NCBI GenBank assembly: GCA_013698055.1
Contig: JACCVS010000230.1
Coordinates: forward strand, 1-6,606
Length of the DNA: 6,606 nt
Source of the DNA: Acidobacteriota bacterium
Lineage (GTDB): Bacteria; Acidobacteriota; Blastocatellia; Pyrinomonadales; Pyrinomonadaceae
Direction: 5' to 3'
The translations under genes were made by a program, and so were the position numbers. The notes under the pieces were generated by a model. That model saw only the letters and a program-made list of their open reading frames with translations. It did no database searches and had not been told where the DNA came from. Numbering within the stretch: position 1 is the stretch's first letter; the number at the start of each line of letters is the position of its first letter. This document shows positions 1 to 6,099 of this stretch, one piece after another.

Positions 1-2
1 TC

Positions 3-290
3 GAATTATTTCTGACTCCGCGCAGCGAGCCGCGCGCCCGTTTTCATGCGGCGCAAGGATTGGCCTTGCAGTTGGCAGCCGTTGCGATCAAGATCATCTT
101 TAACATCGTCGAAGGTATCACTGGCACAAGCATCGGCGGAAAAATCTTCTGGGCCATCTCCACTGTCCTCTTCATCATCGCCATGTTTCGCGCCGCGAAA
201 GGCGAGAGCGTCCATGTCGCGGCGGTTGACGATGCGACCGCATGGCTCGACGAGCGAATTGATCCGCAAAAGAACTCCAAGAAAAAATAA
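3..290 (+). CDS. Small membrane protein, DUF4870/UPF0132-like, 3' part only
   Basis: The frame is open from the left edge (first full codon at 3) to the TAA at 288-290, so the true start lies outside the window. A TTG at 60 is in frame but need not be the start, because the residues before it already look family-like. About 95 residues are visible. RFHAAQGLALQ, near the beginning, resembles the conserved 'RFHA.Q' segment that joins the first and second membrane helices in DUF4870/UPF0132 proteins. Two hydrophobic stretches follow (around LQLAAVAIKIIFNIV and IFWAISTVLFIIAMF), then a short AAKGE motif where that family ends its last helix. The tail is charged and lysine-rich (QKNSKKK). The family is a predicted integral membrane protein of unknown function. 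No terminator is visible in the 94 bases before the next gene, so read-through into it is possible. Family assignment is from motif recognition only. Confidence 0.62.
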   Translation, partial: ELFLTPRSEPRARFHAAQGLALQLAAVAIKIIFNIVEGITGTSIGGKIFWAISTVLFIIAMFRAAKGESVHVAAVDDATAWLDERIDPQKNSKKK

Positions 291-384
291 CAGGCGTGGC
301 CTCTGCACCTTCTGTGTTAATCTCTCCTTGTTACGTTCCCCTGCGCCGTATTTCAATCATCGCTGAATAGCTTTTCCGAAATAA

Positions 385-2667
385 ATGAAAAGGAAACTTT
401 CCTCCCTGCTGCTCACGCCTTTGTTTCTCGTGAGTATGCTTCTGCCTTCAATTGATATCGCCACAGCGCAGAGGCGTCGTTCAACTCGCCGTAACTCTGA
501 TCCTGCCAACTTAAGTGCGAGTAATGCGATTGCGCGCTTTAACACAGTCGCGAACGAATACCTGAAGGGCTACTACAGTTTCAACCCGTCGGCAGCGACC
601 GCGGCAGGACTGCATGAGTACGATTCCCGTCTTGAAACTCGCAGCCGTGAAGCAGTGGGGCGTGAAGTCAGTCGCCTGCGTGATGTGCTTAACTTGCTCG
701 CGCGCATCAACCCCGCAGTGCTGCCGGAAGAAACGCGCTACGATTATCTCGTTCTCACGTCGCACGCGCGCGGGCAGCTTCTCGATCTTCAGGACATACG
801 CGCGTGGCAGCGAGACCCGAACGTTTATAACCGGCTGATCTCCGAGAGCGTGGACAGTATCCTCAAGCGCAACTATGCGCCCATCGAGCAACGCTTGAAC
901 AGCGTGCTGGCGCGCGAGCGTGAGGTGGCGCGACTGCTCGATGAAGCCCGCGCCAATCTGGAAACGCCGCCGCTAATCTACACCGAAACGGCGCTCGCTC
1001 AGGCGCGTGGAAGCATTGACTATTTCTCGCGCGTCGTCCCGCAAATGATCGAGCGCGCGGGCGGCTCATCGTTAAGCGCGGCACGAAAAGCTGAATTCGA
1101 GACGGCGAACAATGGCGTTATCACTGCGCTTCGTTCTTTCATCGAGTGGCTTGAGCGTGATCTCTTACCACGCTCAACGGGAAGCTATGCCATTGGCGAG
1201 GAAAACTACCGCCGCAAACTTCTTTATGACGAGATGGTCGAGACTTCCATCGCGCAATTAATCGCAGATGGTGAAAGAGAGTTACGCCGCACGCAGGAGG
1301 AGATGCGCGTGCTGGCCGAAGAGGTCGCGCCGGGCAGGGGAATCAAGGGGGCGTTGCGCGCGCTCGGGCGCGAGCACCCTTCGGCTAACGGGCTGGTCGG
1401 CGACACGCGAAGTGAACTTGACCGCATCCGCGCTTTCGTTCGTACGGAGAATATTCTGACACCGCCTGCGCGCGAGAATCTCAAGGTTGATGAAACCCCG
1501 GAATACGCGCGCTCGACCAGTTTTGCCTCGATGGATTCTCCGGGCGCGTTCGAGCGAGTAGCAACGGAAGCCTATTACTACGTCACGCCGCCCGACTCGC
1601 AGTGGGATGAAAGAAGAAAAGATGAGCACCTCAGTTTCTACAATCGCTATGCTCTGCCCGTCATCTCGATTCACGAAGTTTATCCGGGACACTATTACCA
1701 ATATCTAGCCTTGAAGCGACAACCATCGCGCGTGCGTGTGGCGCTCGGTTCGGCCAGCTTTTCGGAAGGCTGGGCGCACTACTGCGAGCAGATGATGCTG
1801 GATGAAGGTTTTGGGGGCAACAACCCGAAGCTCAGGCTGGCGCAGTTGAACCTGGCGCTCCTGCGCCTGTGTCGCTACCTCGTCGGCTTGAGATTGCATA
1901 CGGCGGGAATGACGTATGAACAGGGCGTTGAGTTCTTCATGCGTGAAGGCTATCAGGAGCGCGTCAATGCTGAGCGCGAAGCGCGGCGCGGGACACTTGA
2001 TCCGACCTATCTTGTTTACACGCTCGGCAAGATGCAGATTCTTGCCCTACGCGAAGAATATCGGCGGCGGATGGGAGCATCATTTAATCTCGGCGACTTT
2101 CATAATCGCCTGCTCAGTTACGGGATGCCGCCGGTTAAAATCATTCGTCTCGCGATGCTGGGCGAGGCGGAAGGAAGCAGTAATTCAACACATACGATTG
2201 AGCCGCCGCGCACAGTTGATTTCTCCGTGCTGGCGACGGGCTACAACAGCAGCTATCAGGGAGAGCGCGCCGTTCAGCTCATCATGAATCAGGGTGAATG
2301 GGAGAATGCATGGCGACTCAACAACAGAGGCAGTTCAGGGCCGATGCCGGAAGTTAATTTCAATACGCGAGCCGTCGTCATCGCTTATCAGGGATTGAAG
2401 AGGACGGGAGGCTACGGCATCTCGATTGCCGAAATCCGTCGCGAAGGCACAACGCTCACCGTGCGGGTCAACGAACAGAGTCCGAAGCCCGGTGATTTCG
2501 TGACCGAAGCGCTTACTTCGCCTTTCGTCGCGGTTTCGATTCCGCGTCCCCCTGATGGCTCAATCGTAAAGTTTGTTGATGAGGTAAACAAAATAGAACA
2601 GAATCGTAACGTTAAAGAGCGAAGCTATCCCCTACGAAGACGTAAGAGGCGGGGTCGCAGAGGTTAA
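385..2667 (+). CDS. Exported DUF885 family zinc metallopeptidase with C-terminal PrcB-like domain
   Basis: A 760-residue protein with a Sec-type signal peptide: basic MKRK, a hydrophobic core to about residue 25, and likely cleavage after ATA (28/29). Residues about 45-592 match the DUF885 peptidase family (PF05960). The core motif is H430-E-V-Y-P-G-H436-Y-Y-Q439, followed by an E461-G-W-A-x-Y motif. In this family the histidines and the later glutamate are the expected zinc ligands, and E431 the catalytic base. From about 613 to 735 the sequence resembles PrcB_C, named for the PrcB subunit of the Treponema dentilisin complex: AVVIAYQGLKRTGGYGISI (663-681), then a PKPGDFVTEALTSPF segment. DUF885 proteins are usually about 550-600 residues, so the extra C-terminal domain explains the length. 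The protein ends in an arginine-rich tail (751-760). The ATG at 385 directly precedes the signal peptide, although the Shine-Dalgarno is weak. The likely site of action is periplasm or cell surface; substrate unknown. The peptidase family is secure, the C-terminal domain fairly so. Confidence 0.9.
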   Translation: MKRKLSSLLLTPLFLVSMLLPSIDIATAQRRRSTRRNSDPANLSASNAIARFNTVANEYLKGYYSFNPSAATAAGLHEYDSRLETRSREAVGREVSRLRDVLNLLARINPAVLPEETRYDYLVLTSHARGQLLDLQDIRAWQRDPNVYNRLISESVDSILKRNYAPIEQRLNSVLAREREVARLLDEARANLETPPLIYTETALAQARGSIDYFSRVVPQMIERAGGSSLSAARKAEFETANNGVITALRSFIEWLERDLLPRSTGSYAIGEENYRRKLLYDEMVETSIAQLIADGERELRRTQEEMRVLAEEVAPGRGIKGALRALGREHPSANGLVGDTRSELDRIRAFVRTENILTPPARENLKVDETPEYARSTSFASMDSPGAFERVATEAYYYVTPPDSQWDERRKDEHLSFYNRYALPVISIHEVYPGHYYQYLALKRQPSRVRVALGSASFSEGWAHYCEQMMLDEGFGGNNPKLRLAQLNLALLRLCRYLVGLRLHTAGMTYEQGVEFFMREGYQERVNAEREARRGTLDPTYLVYTLGKMQILALREEYRRRMGASFNLGDFHNRLLSYGMPPVKIIRLAMLGEAEGSSNSTHTIEPPRTVDFSVLATGYNSSYQGERAVQLIMNQGEWENAWRLNNRGSSGPMPEVNFNTRAVVIAYQGLKRTGGYGISIAEIRREGTTLTVRVNEQSPKPGDFVTEALTSPFVAVSIPRPPDGSIVKFVDEVNKIEQNRNVKERSYPLRRRKRRGRRG

Positions 2668-2690
2668 ACAAGGCCAACCCAATCCAAGTC

Positions 2691-2699
2691 TGTTATCAT
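2691..2699 (+). promoter_or_regulatory. Candidate extended -10 promoter element
   Basis: The nonamer TGTTATCAT fits an extended -10 box: TG, one base, then TATCAT, five of six matches to TATAAT. No convincing -35 lies 17 bases upstream, which an extended -10 can tolerate. It sits 24 bases after the stop of the DUF885 gene. Transcription would start near 2706, where the predicted stems of the following leader begin. It could drive the M48 gene with a long leader or a small RNA ending at the terminator. This is pattern matching on one short box. Confidence 0.25.
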
Positions 2700-2726
2700 C
2701 AAAGGTCAGCCGCTGAAATTCCGATA

Positions 2727-2740
2727 GCATCAATTGATGC
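2727..2740. repeat. 14-bp perfect palindrome (possible operator)
   Basis: GCATCAATTGATGC is its own reverse complement over all 14 bases. It lies about 213 bases upstream of the M48 start. A weak promoter-like pair overlaps it: TTGATG at 2734-2739, an 18-base spacer, then GATAAC at 2758-2763. It could be a dimeric repressor site, or simply the apical hairpin of the RNA structure described for this gap. Nothing in the window identifies a regulator. Confidence 0.4.
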
Positions 2741-2838
2741 GAACCAGATGCGGCAGAGATAACGCGCTCTCTCCCCCTGCGCGTGCTGATTGATGAGTAG
2801 TTAAAAGGAAGTTTCGGGGGAGAAGCTGTAGTTTGCAC

Positions 2839-2886
2839 AAGAGCGGCGTACCCTCGATTTACTTTGAGAGTGCGCCGCTCTTTTCA
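2839..2886 (+). terminator. Intrinsic terminator between the DUF885 and M48 genes
   Basis: AAGAGCGGCG at 2839-2848 pairs with CGCCGCTCTT at 2873-2882. The stem continues inward to 2857/2864 with one C/A mismatch (2852/2869) and two G-U pairs, leaving a six-base loop. That is about 18 paired positions of 19. The run TTTTCAATTTT follows. It ends 70 bases before the M48 start, so it either closes the DUF885 transcript after a 170-base tail or acts as an attenuator in an M48 leader. Confidence 0.8.
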
Positions 2887-2889
2887 ATT

Positions 2890-2918
2890 TTGCAGGAAAA
2901 ATAAGAAACGCGTATGAG
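2890..2918 (+). promoter_or_regulatory. Candidate sigma-70 type promoter for the M48 gene
   Basis: TTGCAG (2890-2895) and TATGAG (2913-2918) are separated by 17 bases. Each is a partial match to consensus (3/6 and 4/6). Initiation would fall near 2925, giving a leader of about 28 bases that retains the strong ribosome binding site at 2938. This would place the promoter immediately after the terminator, making the M48 gene an independent unit, and would leave the upstream in-frame ATG at 2914 untranscribed. Confidence 0.3.
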
Positions 2919-2937
2919 ACAAAACTTCACGCGCACC

Positions 2938-2949
2938 GGAGGAGGGGAG
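2938..2949 (+). promoter_or_regulatory. Strong ribosome binding site that fixes the M48 start
   Basis: The purine run GGAGGAGGGGAG contains two overlapping GGAGG cores. The second (2941-2945) is 7 bases from the ATG at 2953, an ideal spacing. The alternative in-frame ATG at 2914 has only an AGGA-like run about 16 bases away and would place 13 polar residues before the signal peptide. The site therefore supports 2953 as the start. Confidence 0.8.
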
Positions 2950-2952
2950 AAT

Positions 2953-4377
2953 ATGAGAACAAATATTTATCGTCGCACACAAAGATTGGCGATGGGGCTA
3001 ATGGCTTTTGCGCTGTTTGCGATACCCGTTTTCGCTCAGACCAGAATTACTTTGCACAGCAATAAGTACAAAGTTAGCGATGATGTCAAATTAGGCCAGC
3101 AGGCGGCAGCCGAAGTCGAGCAGAAGATGCCAATCATGAACGATCAAGAGGTGCAGTCTTACCTTGATCGGGTCGGGCAGCGGCTGGTCAATTCCATTCC
3201 ACAGGAATTTCAGCACCCCGGATTTAGATACACTTTCAGGCCGGTCAACGCGCGTGACATTAACGCCTTTGCCTTGCCAGGCGGCCCGATGTACGTCAAT
3301 CGGGGAATGATCGAAGCCGCTCGCACGGAAGGCGAGATGGCGGGCGTGATGGCGCACGAGCTGAGCCACGTCGCGCTCCGTCATGGCACGGCGCAGGCGA
3401 GCAAAGCTCAGAAGTATTCGATTCTCGCTGGCATCGCGGGCATCGCCGGATCAGTTCTCGGCGGCCCGGCAGTCGGCCAAATCGGGCAGGCGGCCATCGG
3501 GGCTTACTTCCTGAAATACAGCCGTGAATATGAGACAGAAGCAGACATCCTCGGCGCTCAGATTATGGCGCGTGCCGGATACGACCCGCGTGATCTGGCT
3601 AATATGTTCCGCACCATTCAGCAACAGGGCGGCGGGCGCGGTGGCCCGGAGTTTTTGAGCAGCCACCCGAACCCAGCCAACCGTTACGAGCGCATCAATC
3701 AGGAAGCAGCGATGCTGCGCGTTGATAATCCGATTCGCAACTCGAACGAGTTCGCCCGCATTCAGGAGCGCCTGCGCGGGCAGGGACGCGCGCCCTCAAT
3801 GGAGGAAATCGCGCGCAGCGGACGGCGTTACCCGACTGAAGGAGGCAATTACCCGTCGAACTACCCGGCGGGCAACATCGGCGGGCGAGTCGCTAATCCT
3901 TCAACGCGCTACCGGCAGTTCAACGGCGGTAATTTGTTCCAAGTGAGCTACCCGGATAACTGGCGTGAGTTAAGCGAGAGCCAAAGTTCCGTGTGGTTTA
4001 CTCCCGAAGGCGCATACGGGCAGGCTCAGGGGCAGGCTGTCTTTACGCACGGAGTCAACGTCGGCATCGTGCAGTCGCAGGGCGGAGACCTTCGACAGGC
4101 GACCGATGCCTTCATCAGCAATCTGGCTCAGGGCAATCAGAATATACGCCAGCAGAGCCAGTACCAGCGCGGCAATATCAGCGGACGTACCGCGCTCGCC
4201 ATCAACCTGTCGAATACTAATGAAGCGACGGGACGCCCCGAAATGATCTCTGTCTATACGACCCTGCTGCGCAACGGCCAGTTGTTCTACATGATCGCCG
4301 TCGCGCCGCAGAACCAGTACAACAGTTTTCAGGGAGCGTTCCGCAACGTTCTCAGTTCTGTTCGGATTAACGACTAA
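2953..4377 (+). CDS. Exported M48 family zinc metallopeptidase with C-terminal PsbP/Mog1-like domain
   Basis: 474 residues from the ATG at 2953. Residues 1-28 form a signal peptide (basic start with RR, hydrophobic core, likely cleavage VFA/Q at 28/29). The peptidase domain covers about 40-250: NAFALPGG at 104-111, the zinc motif H135-E-L-S-H139, a Gly/Ala-rich semi-hydrophobic stretch at about 158-187, then SREYETEAD (190-198). There E194, in the ExxAD spacing usual for M48, is the probable third zinc ligand. SSHPNPANR (236-244) is a further family signature. After a Gly/Asn/Tyr-rich linker (about 285-320), residues 323-474 (starting FNGGNLFQVSYPDNW) resemble the PsbP/Mog1/DUF1795 alpha-beta fold. 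M48 relatives with signal peptides, such as BepA, clear or assist misfolded envelope proteins; BepA carries TPRs, not this domain. A role in periplasmic protein quality control is inferred. The peptidase call is firm; the C-terminal fold is moderately sure. Confidence 0.92.
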   Translation: MRTNIYRRTQRLAMGLMAFALFAIPVFAQTRITLHSNKYKVSDDVKLGQQAAAEVEQKMPIMNDQEVQSYLDRVGQRLVNSIPQEFQHPGFRYTFRPVNARDINAFALPGGPMYVNRGMIEAARTEGEMAGVMAHELSHVALRHGTAQASKAQKYSILAGIAGIAGSVLGGPAVGQIGQAAIGAYFLKYSREYETEADILGAQIMARAGYDPRDLANMFRTIQQQGGGRGGPEFLSSHPNPANRYERINQEAAMLRVDNPIRNSNEFARIQERLRGQGRAPSMEEIARSGRRYPTEGGNYPSNYPAGNIGGRVANPSTRYRQFNGGNLFQVSYPDNWRELSESQSSVWFTPEGAYGQAQGQAVFTHGVNVGIVQSQGGDLRQATDAFISNLAQGNQNIRQQSQYQRGNISGRTALAINLSNTNEATGRPEMISVYTTLLRNGQLFYMIAVAPQNQYNSFQGAFRNVLSSVRIND

Positions 4378-4404
4378 CAACCCGCAGGAAATCTTGCGGT
4401 GATG

Positions 4405-4455
4405 AAAGAAGCGGAAGGCTCGATGTTTGATGAGCCTTCCGCTTCTTTTGCGTTT
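4405..4455 (+). terminator. Intrinsic terminator of the M48 gene
   Basis: AAAGAAGCGGAAGGCTC at 4405-4421 pairs perfectly over 17 bases with GAGCCTTCCGCTTCTTT at 4432-4448 around a 10-base loop, followed by TGCGTTTT. It begins 28 bases after the M48 stop. A smaller hairpin (CCGCA at 4382-4386 with TGCGG at 4395-4399) lies in between. The A-rich left flank means it might also stop minus-strand transcription, though no minus-strand gene needs it here. Confidence 0.88.
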
Positions 4456-4627
4456 TAGGATACCCTGATGCGCAATTAAAGGATCGGCTGCCTTGATTCC
4501 TATTCCTTGTCTTTATTCGCTCCTTCACAGGGAACAAACGGGCGAGGGATGTCGTATCCGATGCAGTCTCGCAAGCGGACATGCAATAGATTCCACATGA
4601 ATAGCTTCTAATTGAAAGGATTCCACC

Positions 4628-5080
4628 ATGCGAAAACTCGGCCTAGTGTGTGTGATTATACTGGCAGCATTTGCTTCAAGCGCCAATGCTCAGGCTCCGG
4701 CGGACTCGGCTGCGATCAAGCAGGCGGCGCTGGATTACATCGAAGGCTGGTATGAAGGTAATGCCGAACGGATGGAGAAAGCTCTTCATCCTGACTTAGC
4801 CAAGAGAATCGTTCGCACGAACAAGGAAGGCGTTAGCAACCTCGGCCAGATGAGCGCGATGACGCTCGTGCAGGGAACGAAGCGCGGCGGCGGCAAGACC
4901 ACTCCGAAAGAGAATCAACTAAAAGATGTGACGATTCTCGATGTCTACGAGAACGCCGCCAGCGTCAAGGTCATAGCTTCCGATTGGATTGATTACCTGC
5001 ACATGGCAAAGTCCAATGGCCGCTGGGTCATCGTCAACGTATTGTGGGAACTGAAAAAAACAGTAACGAGTAACAAGTGA
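4628..5080 (+). CDS. Small exported NTF2-fold protein, putative lumazine-binding family
   Basis: A 150-residue protein with a clear signal peptide (MRKLG start, hydrophobic core, likely cleavage ANA/Q at 21/22). The mature part resembles the 'putative lumazine-binding' family (PF12893, NTF2-like superfamily). ALDYIEGWYEGNAERMEKALHPDLAKR (about 34-60) is the typical helix with the LHP motif, and D122-Y-L together with GRWVIVNVLWE (131-141) is the typical final strands. Despite the family name, ligand or enzyme activity is generally unproven, so none is assigned. The start is supported by AAAGGA at 4615-4620, seven bases before the ATG. No promoter could be recognised in 4456-4614. The family core ends at about residue 142; the last eight residues, KKTVTSNK, and the TGA are supplied by a heptamer repeat shared in inverted form with mazG. 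It is preceded by a terminator and converges with mazG, so it is probably monocistronic. Confidence 0.85.
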   Translation: MRKLGLVCVIILAAFASSANAQAPADSAAIKQAALDYIEGWYEGNAERMEKALHPDLAKRIVRTNKEGVSNLGQMSAMTLVQGTKRGGGKTTPKENQLKDVTILDVYENAASVKVIASDWIDYLHMAKSNGRWVIVNVLWELKKTVTSNK

Positions 5081-5173
5081 CGAGTAACGAGCAAGAAGAG
5101 CTAGATGAGGGAACGGATGCTAGCTCCTGTTTTAACTTGTCACTTGTCACTTGTCACTTGCCACTGTTTTTTT
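5054..5173. repeat. Inverted heptamer tandem repeats forming a likely bidirectional terminator
   Basis: The left arm (5054-5091) is an A7 tract, then heptamers of the form AGTAACG/AGTGACG. The right arm (5136-5173) is ACTTGTC three times, ACTTGCC, then a T7 tract. Base x pairs with base 10227-x: 34 of 38 positions pair, three of them G-U, with mismatches at 5065, 5066, 5072 and 5086. A smaller stem, GAGCTAG (5098-5104) with CTAGCTC (5120-5126), lies inside the loop. A-tract, stem, T-tract symmetry means each strand's transcript would end in a stem followed by seven U's, as expected of a terminator serving both convergent genes. It overlaps the 3' ends of both coding regions. The repeat structure is directly seen; termination is inferred. 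Confidence 0.75.
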
Positions 5174-5983
5174 AGCTTCCTGCCACAGTTCTTCCATCTC
5201 TTCGAGCGTAGCAGCATCGGGCGTGCGACCGCGCTTTCTTAATCCCACTTCGATGTGGCGAAAGCGGCGGCGGAATTTGCGGTTGGTGGATTTCAGTGCT
5301 GATTCCGGCTCGACCTGCAAGTGGCGCGCGATGTTCGTGACGGCGAAGAGAAGGTCGCCCAATTCTTCGCGCACTTGCGCTTTGTCATCTTCGGCTTTGG
5401 ATTCGGCGTGGCTGCTGATCGCGGCGCGCAGCTCGTCTATCTCCTCGTGCAGCTTGTCGAAGATGTCTTCGATGCGCTGCCAGTCAAAGCCGACGCGCGC
5501 CGCCTTGGTCGAAAGCTGGTGGGCTTCCATGAGCGCGGGCGCTTTAGTTGATACCCCATCCAGCAAAGATGAATCTTCCGTGCTCTTGTCCTTTCCGGCG
5601 GCGCGTTTCTCTTCAGCCTTGATTGCCTCCCAGTTGCGTAAGACTTCAGCCGAGTTCTGGGCTTCGGCGTCGCCGAAGACGTGCGGGTGGCGGCGCACCA
5701 TCTTCGAATGAATCGCCTCCATCACATCAGAAATCGTAAACTCTTTGCGCTCTGCCGCGACCTGCGCGTAGAAGACGATTTGAAAGAGCAAATCGCCAAG
5801 CTCGTCGCGCAATTCCGTGGGGCGACCTTCGCGCGCCTCTTCGACAGCCTCGAATGCTTCGTAGGCTTCTTCCAACAGCATCGGCGCGAGCGTCTCATAA
5901 GTCTGCTCGCGATCCCACGGACAGCCTTCGGGCGAACGAAGGCGCGCCATGAGCTGAATCAGATCGTCAAATGTAGCGGGCAT
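5147..5983 (-). CDS. mazG: Nucleoside triphosphate pyrophosphohydrolase MazG
   Basis: MazG hydrolyses (d)NTPs to the monophosphate and pyrophosphate in the cytoplasm, and clears abnormal nucleotides in many bacteria. From the ATG at 5983 it has 278 residues, the usual length for two-domain MazG. Repeat 1: CPWDREQT at 21-28, metal-binding EEAYE at 38-42 and ELGD at 61-64. Middle: RRHPHVF (97-103), the KAEEKR hinge (122-127), ARVGFDW (162-168). Repeat 2: EEIDE at 180-184 and ELGD at 207-210, then the TNRKFRRRFRHIE signature. All expected acidic residues are present. The frame also has a TTG at 6004, but its seven extra residues come from heptamer repeat DNA, so the ATG is preferred; no strong Shine-Dalgarno precedes either. 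The final residues KKTVASDK are repeat-encoded and lie beyond the normal end of the family. It converges with the lumazine-binding-like gene (66 bases between stops) and diverges from the DUF1844 gene. Confidence 0.95.
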   Translation of the reverse strand: MPATFDDLIQLMARLRSPEGCPWDREQTYETLAPMLLEEAYEAFEAVEEAREGRPTELRDELGDLLFQIVFYAQVAAERKEFTISDVMEAIHSKMVRRHPHVFGDAEAQNSAEVLRNWEAIKAEEKRAAGKDKSTEDSSLLDGVSTKAPALMEAHQLSTKAARVGFDWQRIEDIFDKLHEEIDELRAAISSHAESKAEDDKAQVREELGDLLFAVTNIARHLQVEPESALKSTNRKFRRRFRHIEVGLRKRGRTPDAATLEEMEELWQEAKKTVASDK

Positions 5984-5991
5984 AAGTTTAT

Positions 5992-6099
5992 GTTCAAGGT
6001 TCAAGGTTCAAAGTTCAAAGTCTGAAGTCTAAAGCCTGACGCATAATGTTCCAAGTCCGGTTTGAGATTCGAGCTTTTTGACTTTAGACTTTGGACTTT
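5992..6099. repeat. Second inverted array of 7-bp repeats, between mazG and the DUF1844 gene
   Basis: From 5992 the sequence runs in register as heptamers: GTTCAAG twice, GTTCAAA twice, GTCTGAA, GTCTAAA, GCCTGAC, with decayed copies up to about 6061. From 6080 to 6100 come three heptamers in the opposite sense: GACTTTA, GACTTTG, GACTTTT. Bases 6010-6029 pair with 6080-6099 (x with 12109-x) over 20 positions with two G-U pairs, around a 50-base spacer. The array occupies nearly the whole 156-base divergent intergenic region and reaches to within 8 bases of the mazG ATG. Confidence 0.75.

Larger units (their letters stand above)
2706..2886 (+). other. Candidate structured leader or small RNA ending in the terminator
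   Basis: No gene is supported here, but several stems can be drawn in order. (a) TC-A-GCCGC at 2706-2713 pairs with GCGGC-A-GA at 2750-2757, with one A/A mismatch, and encloses the GCATC/GATGC hairpin at 2727-2740. (b) 2766-2777 pairs with 2816-2826 as 11 base pairs with C2769 bulged, including TCTCCCCC against GGGGGAGA. (c) The terminator hairpin at 2839-2882 follows. Outside (a), GTTATC at 2692-2697 can also pair with GATAAC at 2758-2763. The order suggests an RNA of about 180 bases, either a free small RNA or an attenuating leader of the M48 gene. I recognise no known riboswitch core. Short stems (a) could be chance; (b) and (c) are stronger. It may equally be only the 3' untranslated region of the DUF885 gene. 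Confidence 0.28.

Noticed and set aside
46..366. 106-residue plus-strand frame overlapping the first gene
   Set aside because: Ser/Arg-rich translation with no family features, overlapping a frame that is open to the left edge and has recognisable membrane-protein motifs; treated as a shadow.
291..384. Promoter between the first gene and the DUF885 gene (TTGTTA ... TATTTC)
   Set aside because: Spacer is only 15 bases and both boxes are weak; not enough to call.
1282..1701. 139-residue minus-strand frame inside the DUF885 gene
   Set aside because: Lies wholly opposite the conserved catalytic region of a well-supported gene and shows no domain features.
2783..2815. Hammerhead ribozyme core (CTGATTGATGAG resembles CUGAUGAG)
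   Set aside because: The conserved core is interrupted, and the required CGAAA and cleavage triplet are missing in position.
2632..2838. 68-residue minus-strand frame across the DUF885-M48 gap
   Set aside because: No ribosome binding site or recognisable motif; the region is better explained by stems and the terminator.
2914..2952. Upstream in-frame ATG at 2914 as the M48 start
   Set aside because: Poor ribosome binding site, 13 polar residues before the signal peptide, and overlap with a candidate -10 box; the ATG at 2953 has an excellent GGAGG at 7 bases.
4590..4630. ATTCCACATG / ATTCCACCATG near-repeat with a four-codon frame (ATG AAT AGC TTC TAA at 4597-4611) before the lumazine-binding-like gene
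   Set aside because: The mini-frame has no Shine-Dalgarno and four codons are too few to support a leader peptide; the 7-base repeat may be chance.
5984..6004. TTG at 6004 as the mazG start
   Set aside because: The added seven residues are encoded by heptamer repeat DNA and the family needs no such extension; ATG at 5983 fits the usual MazG N-terminus.
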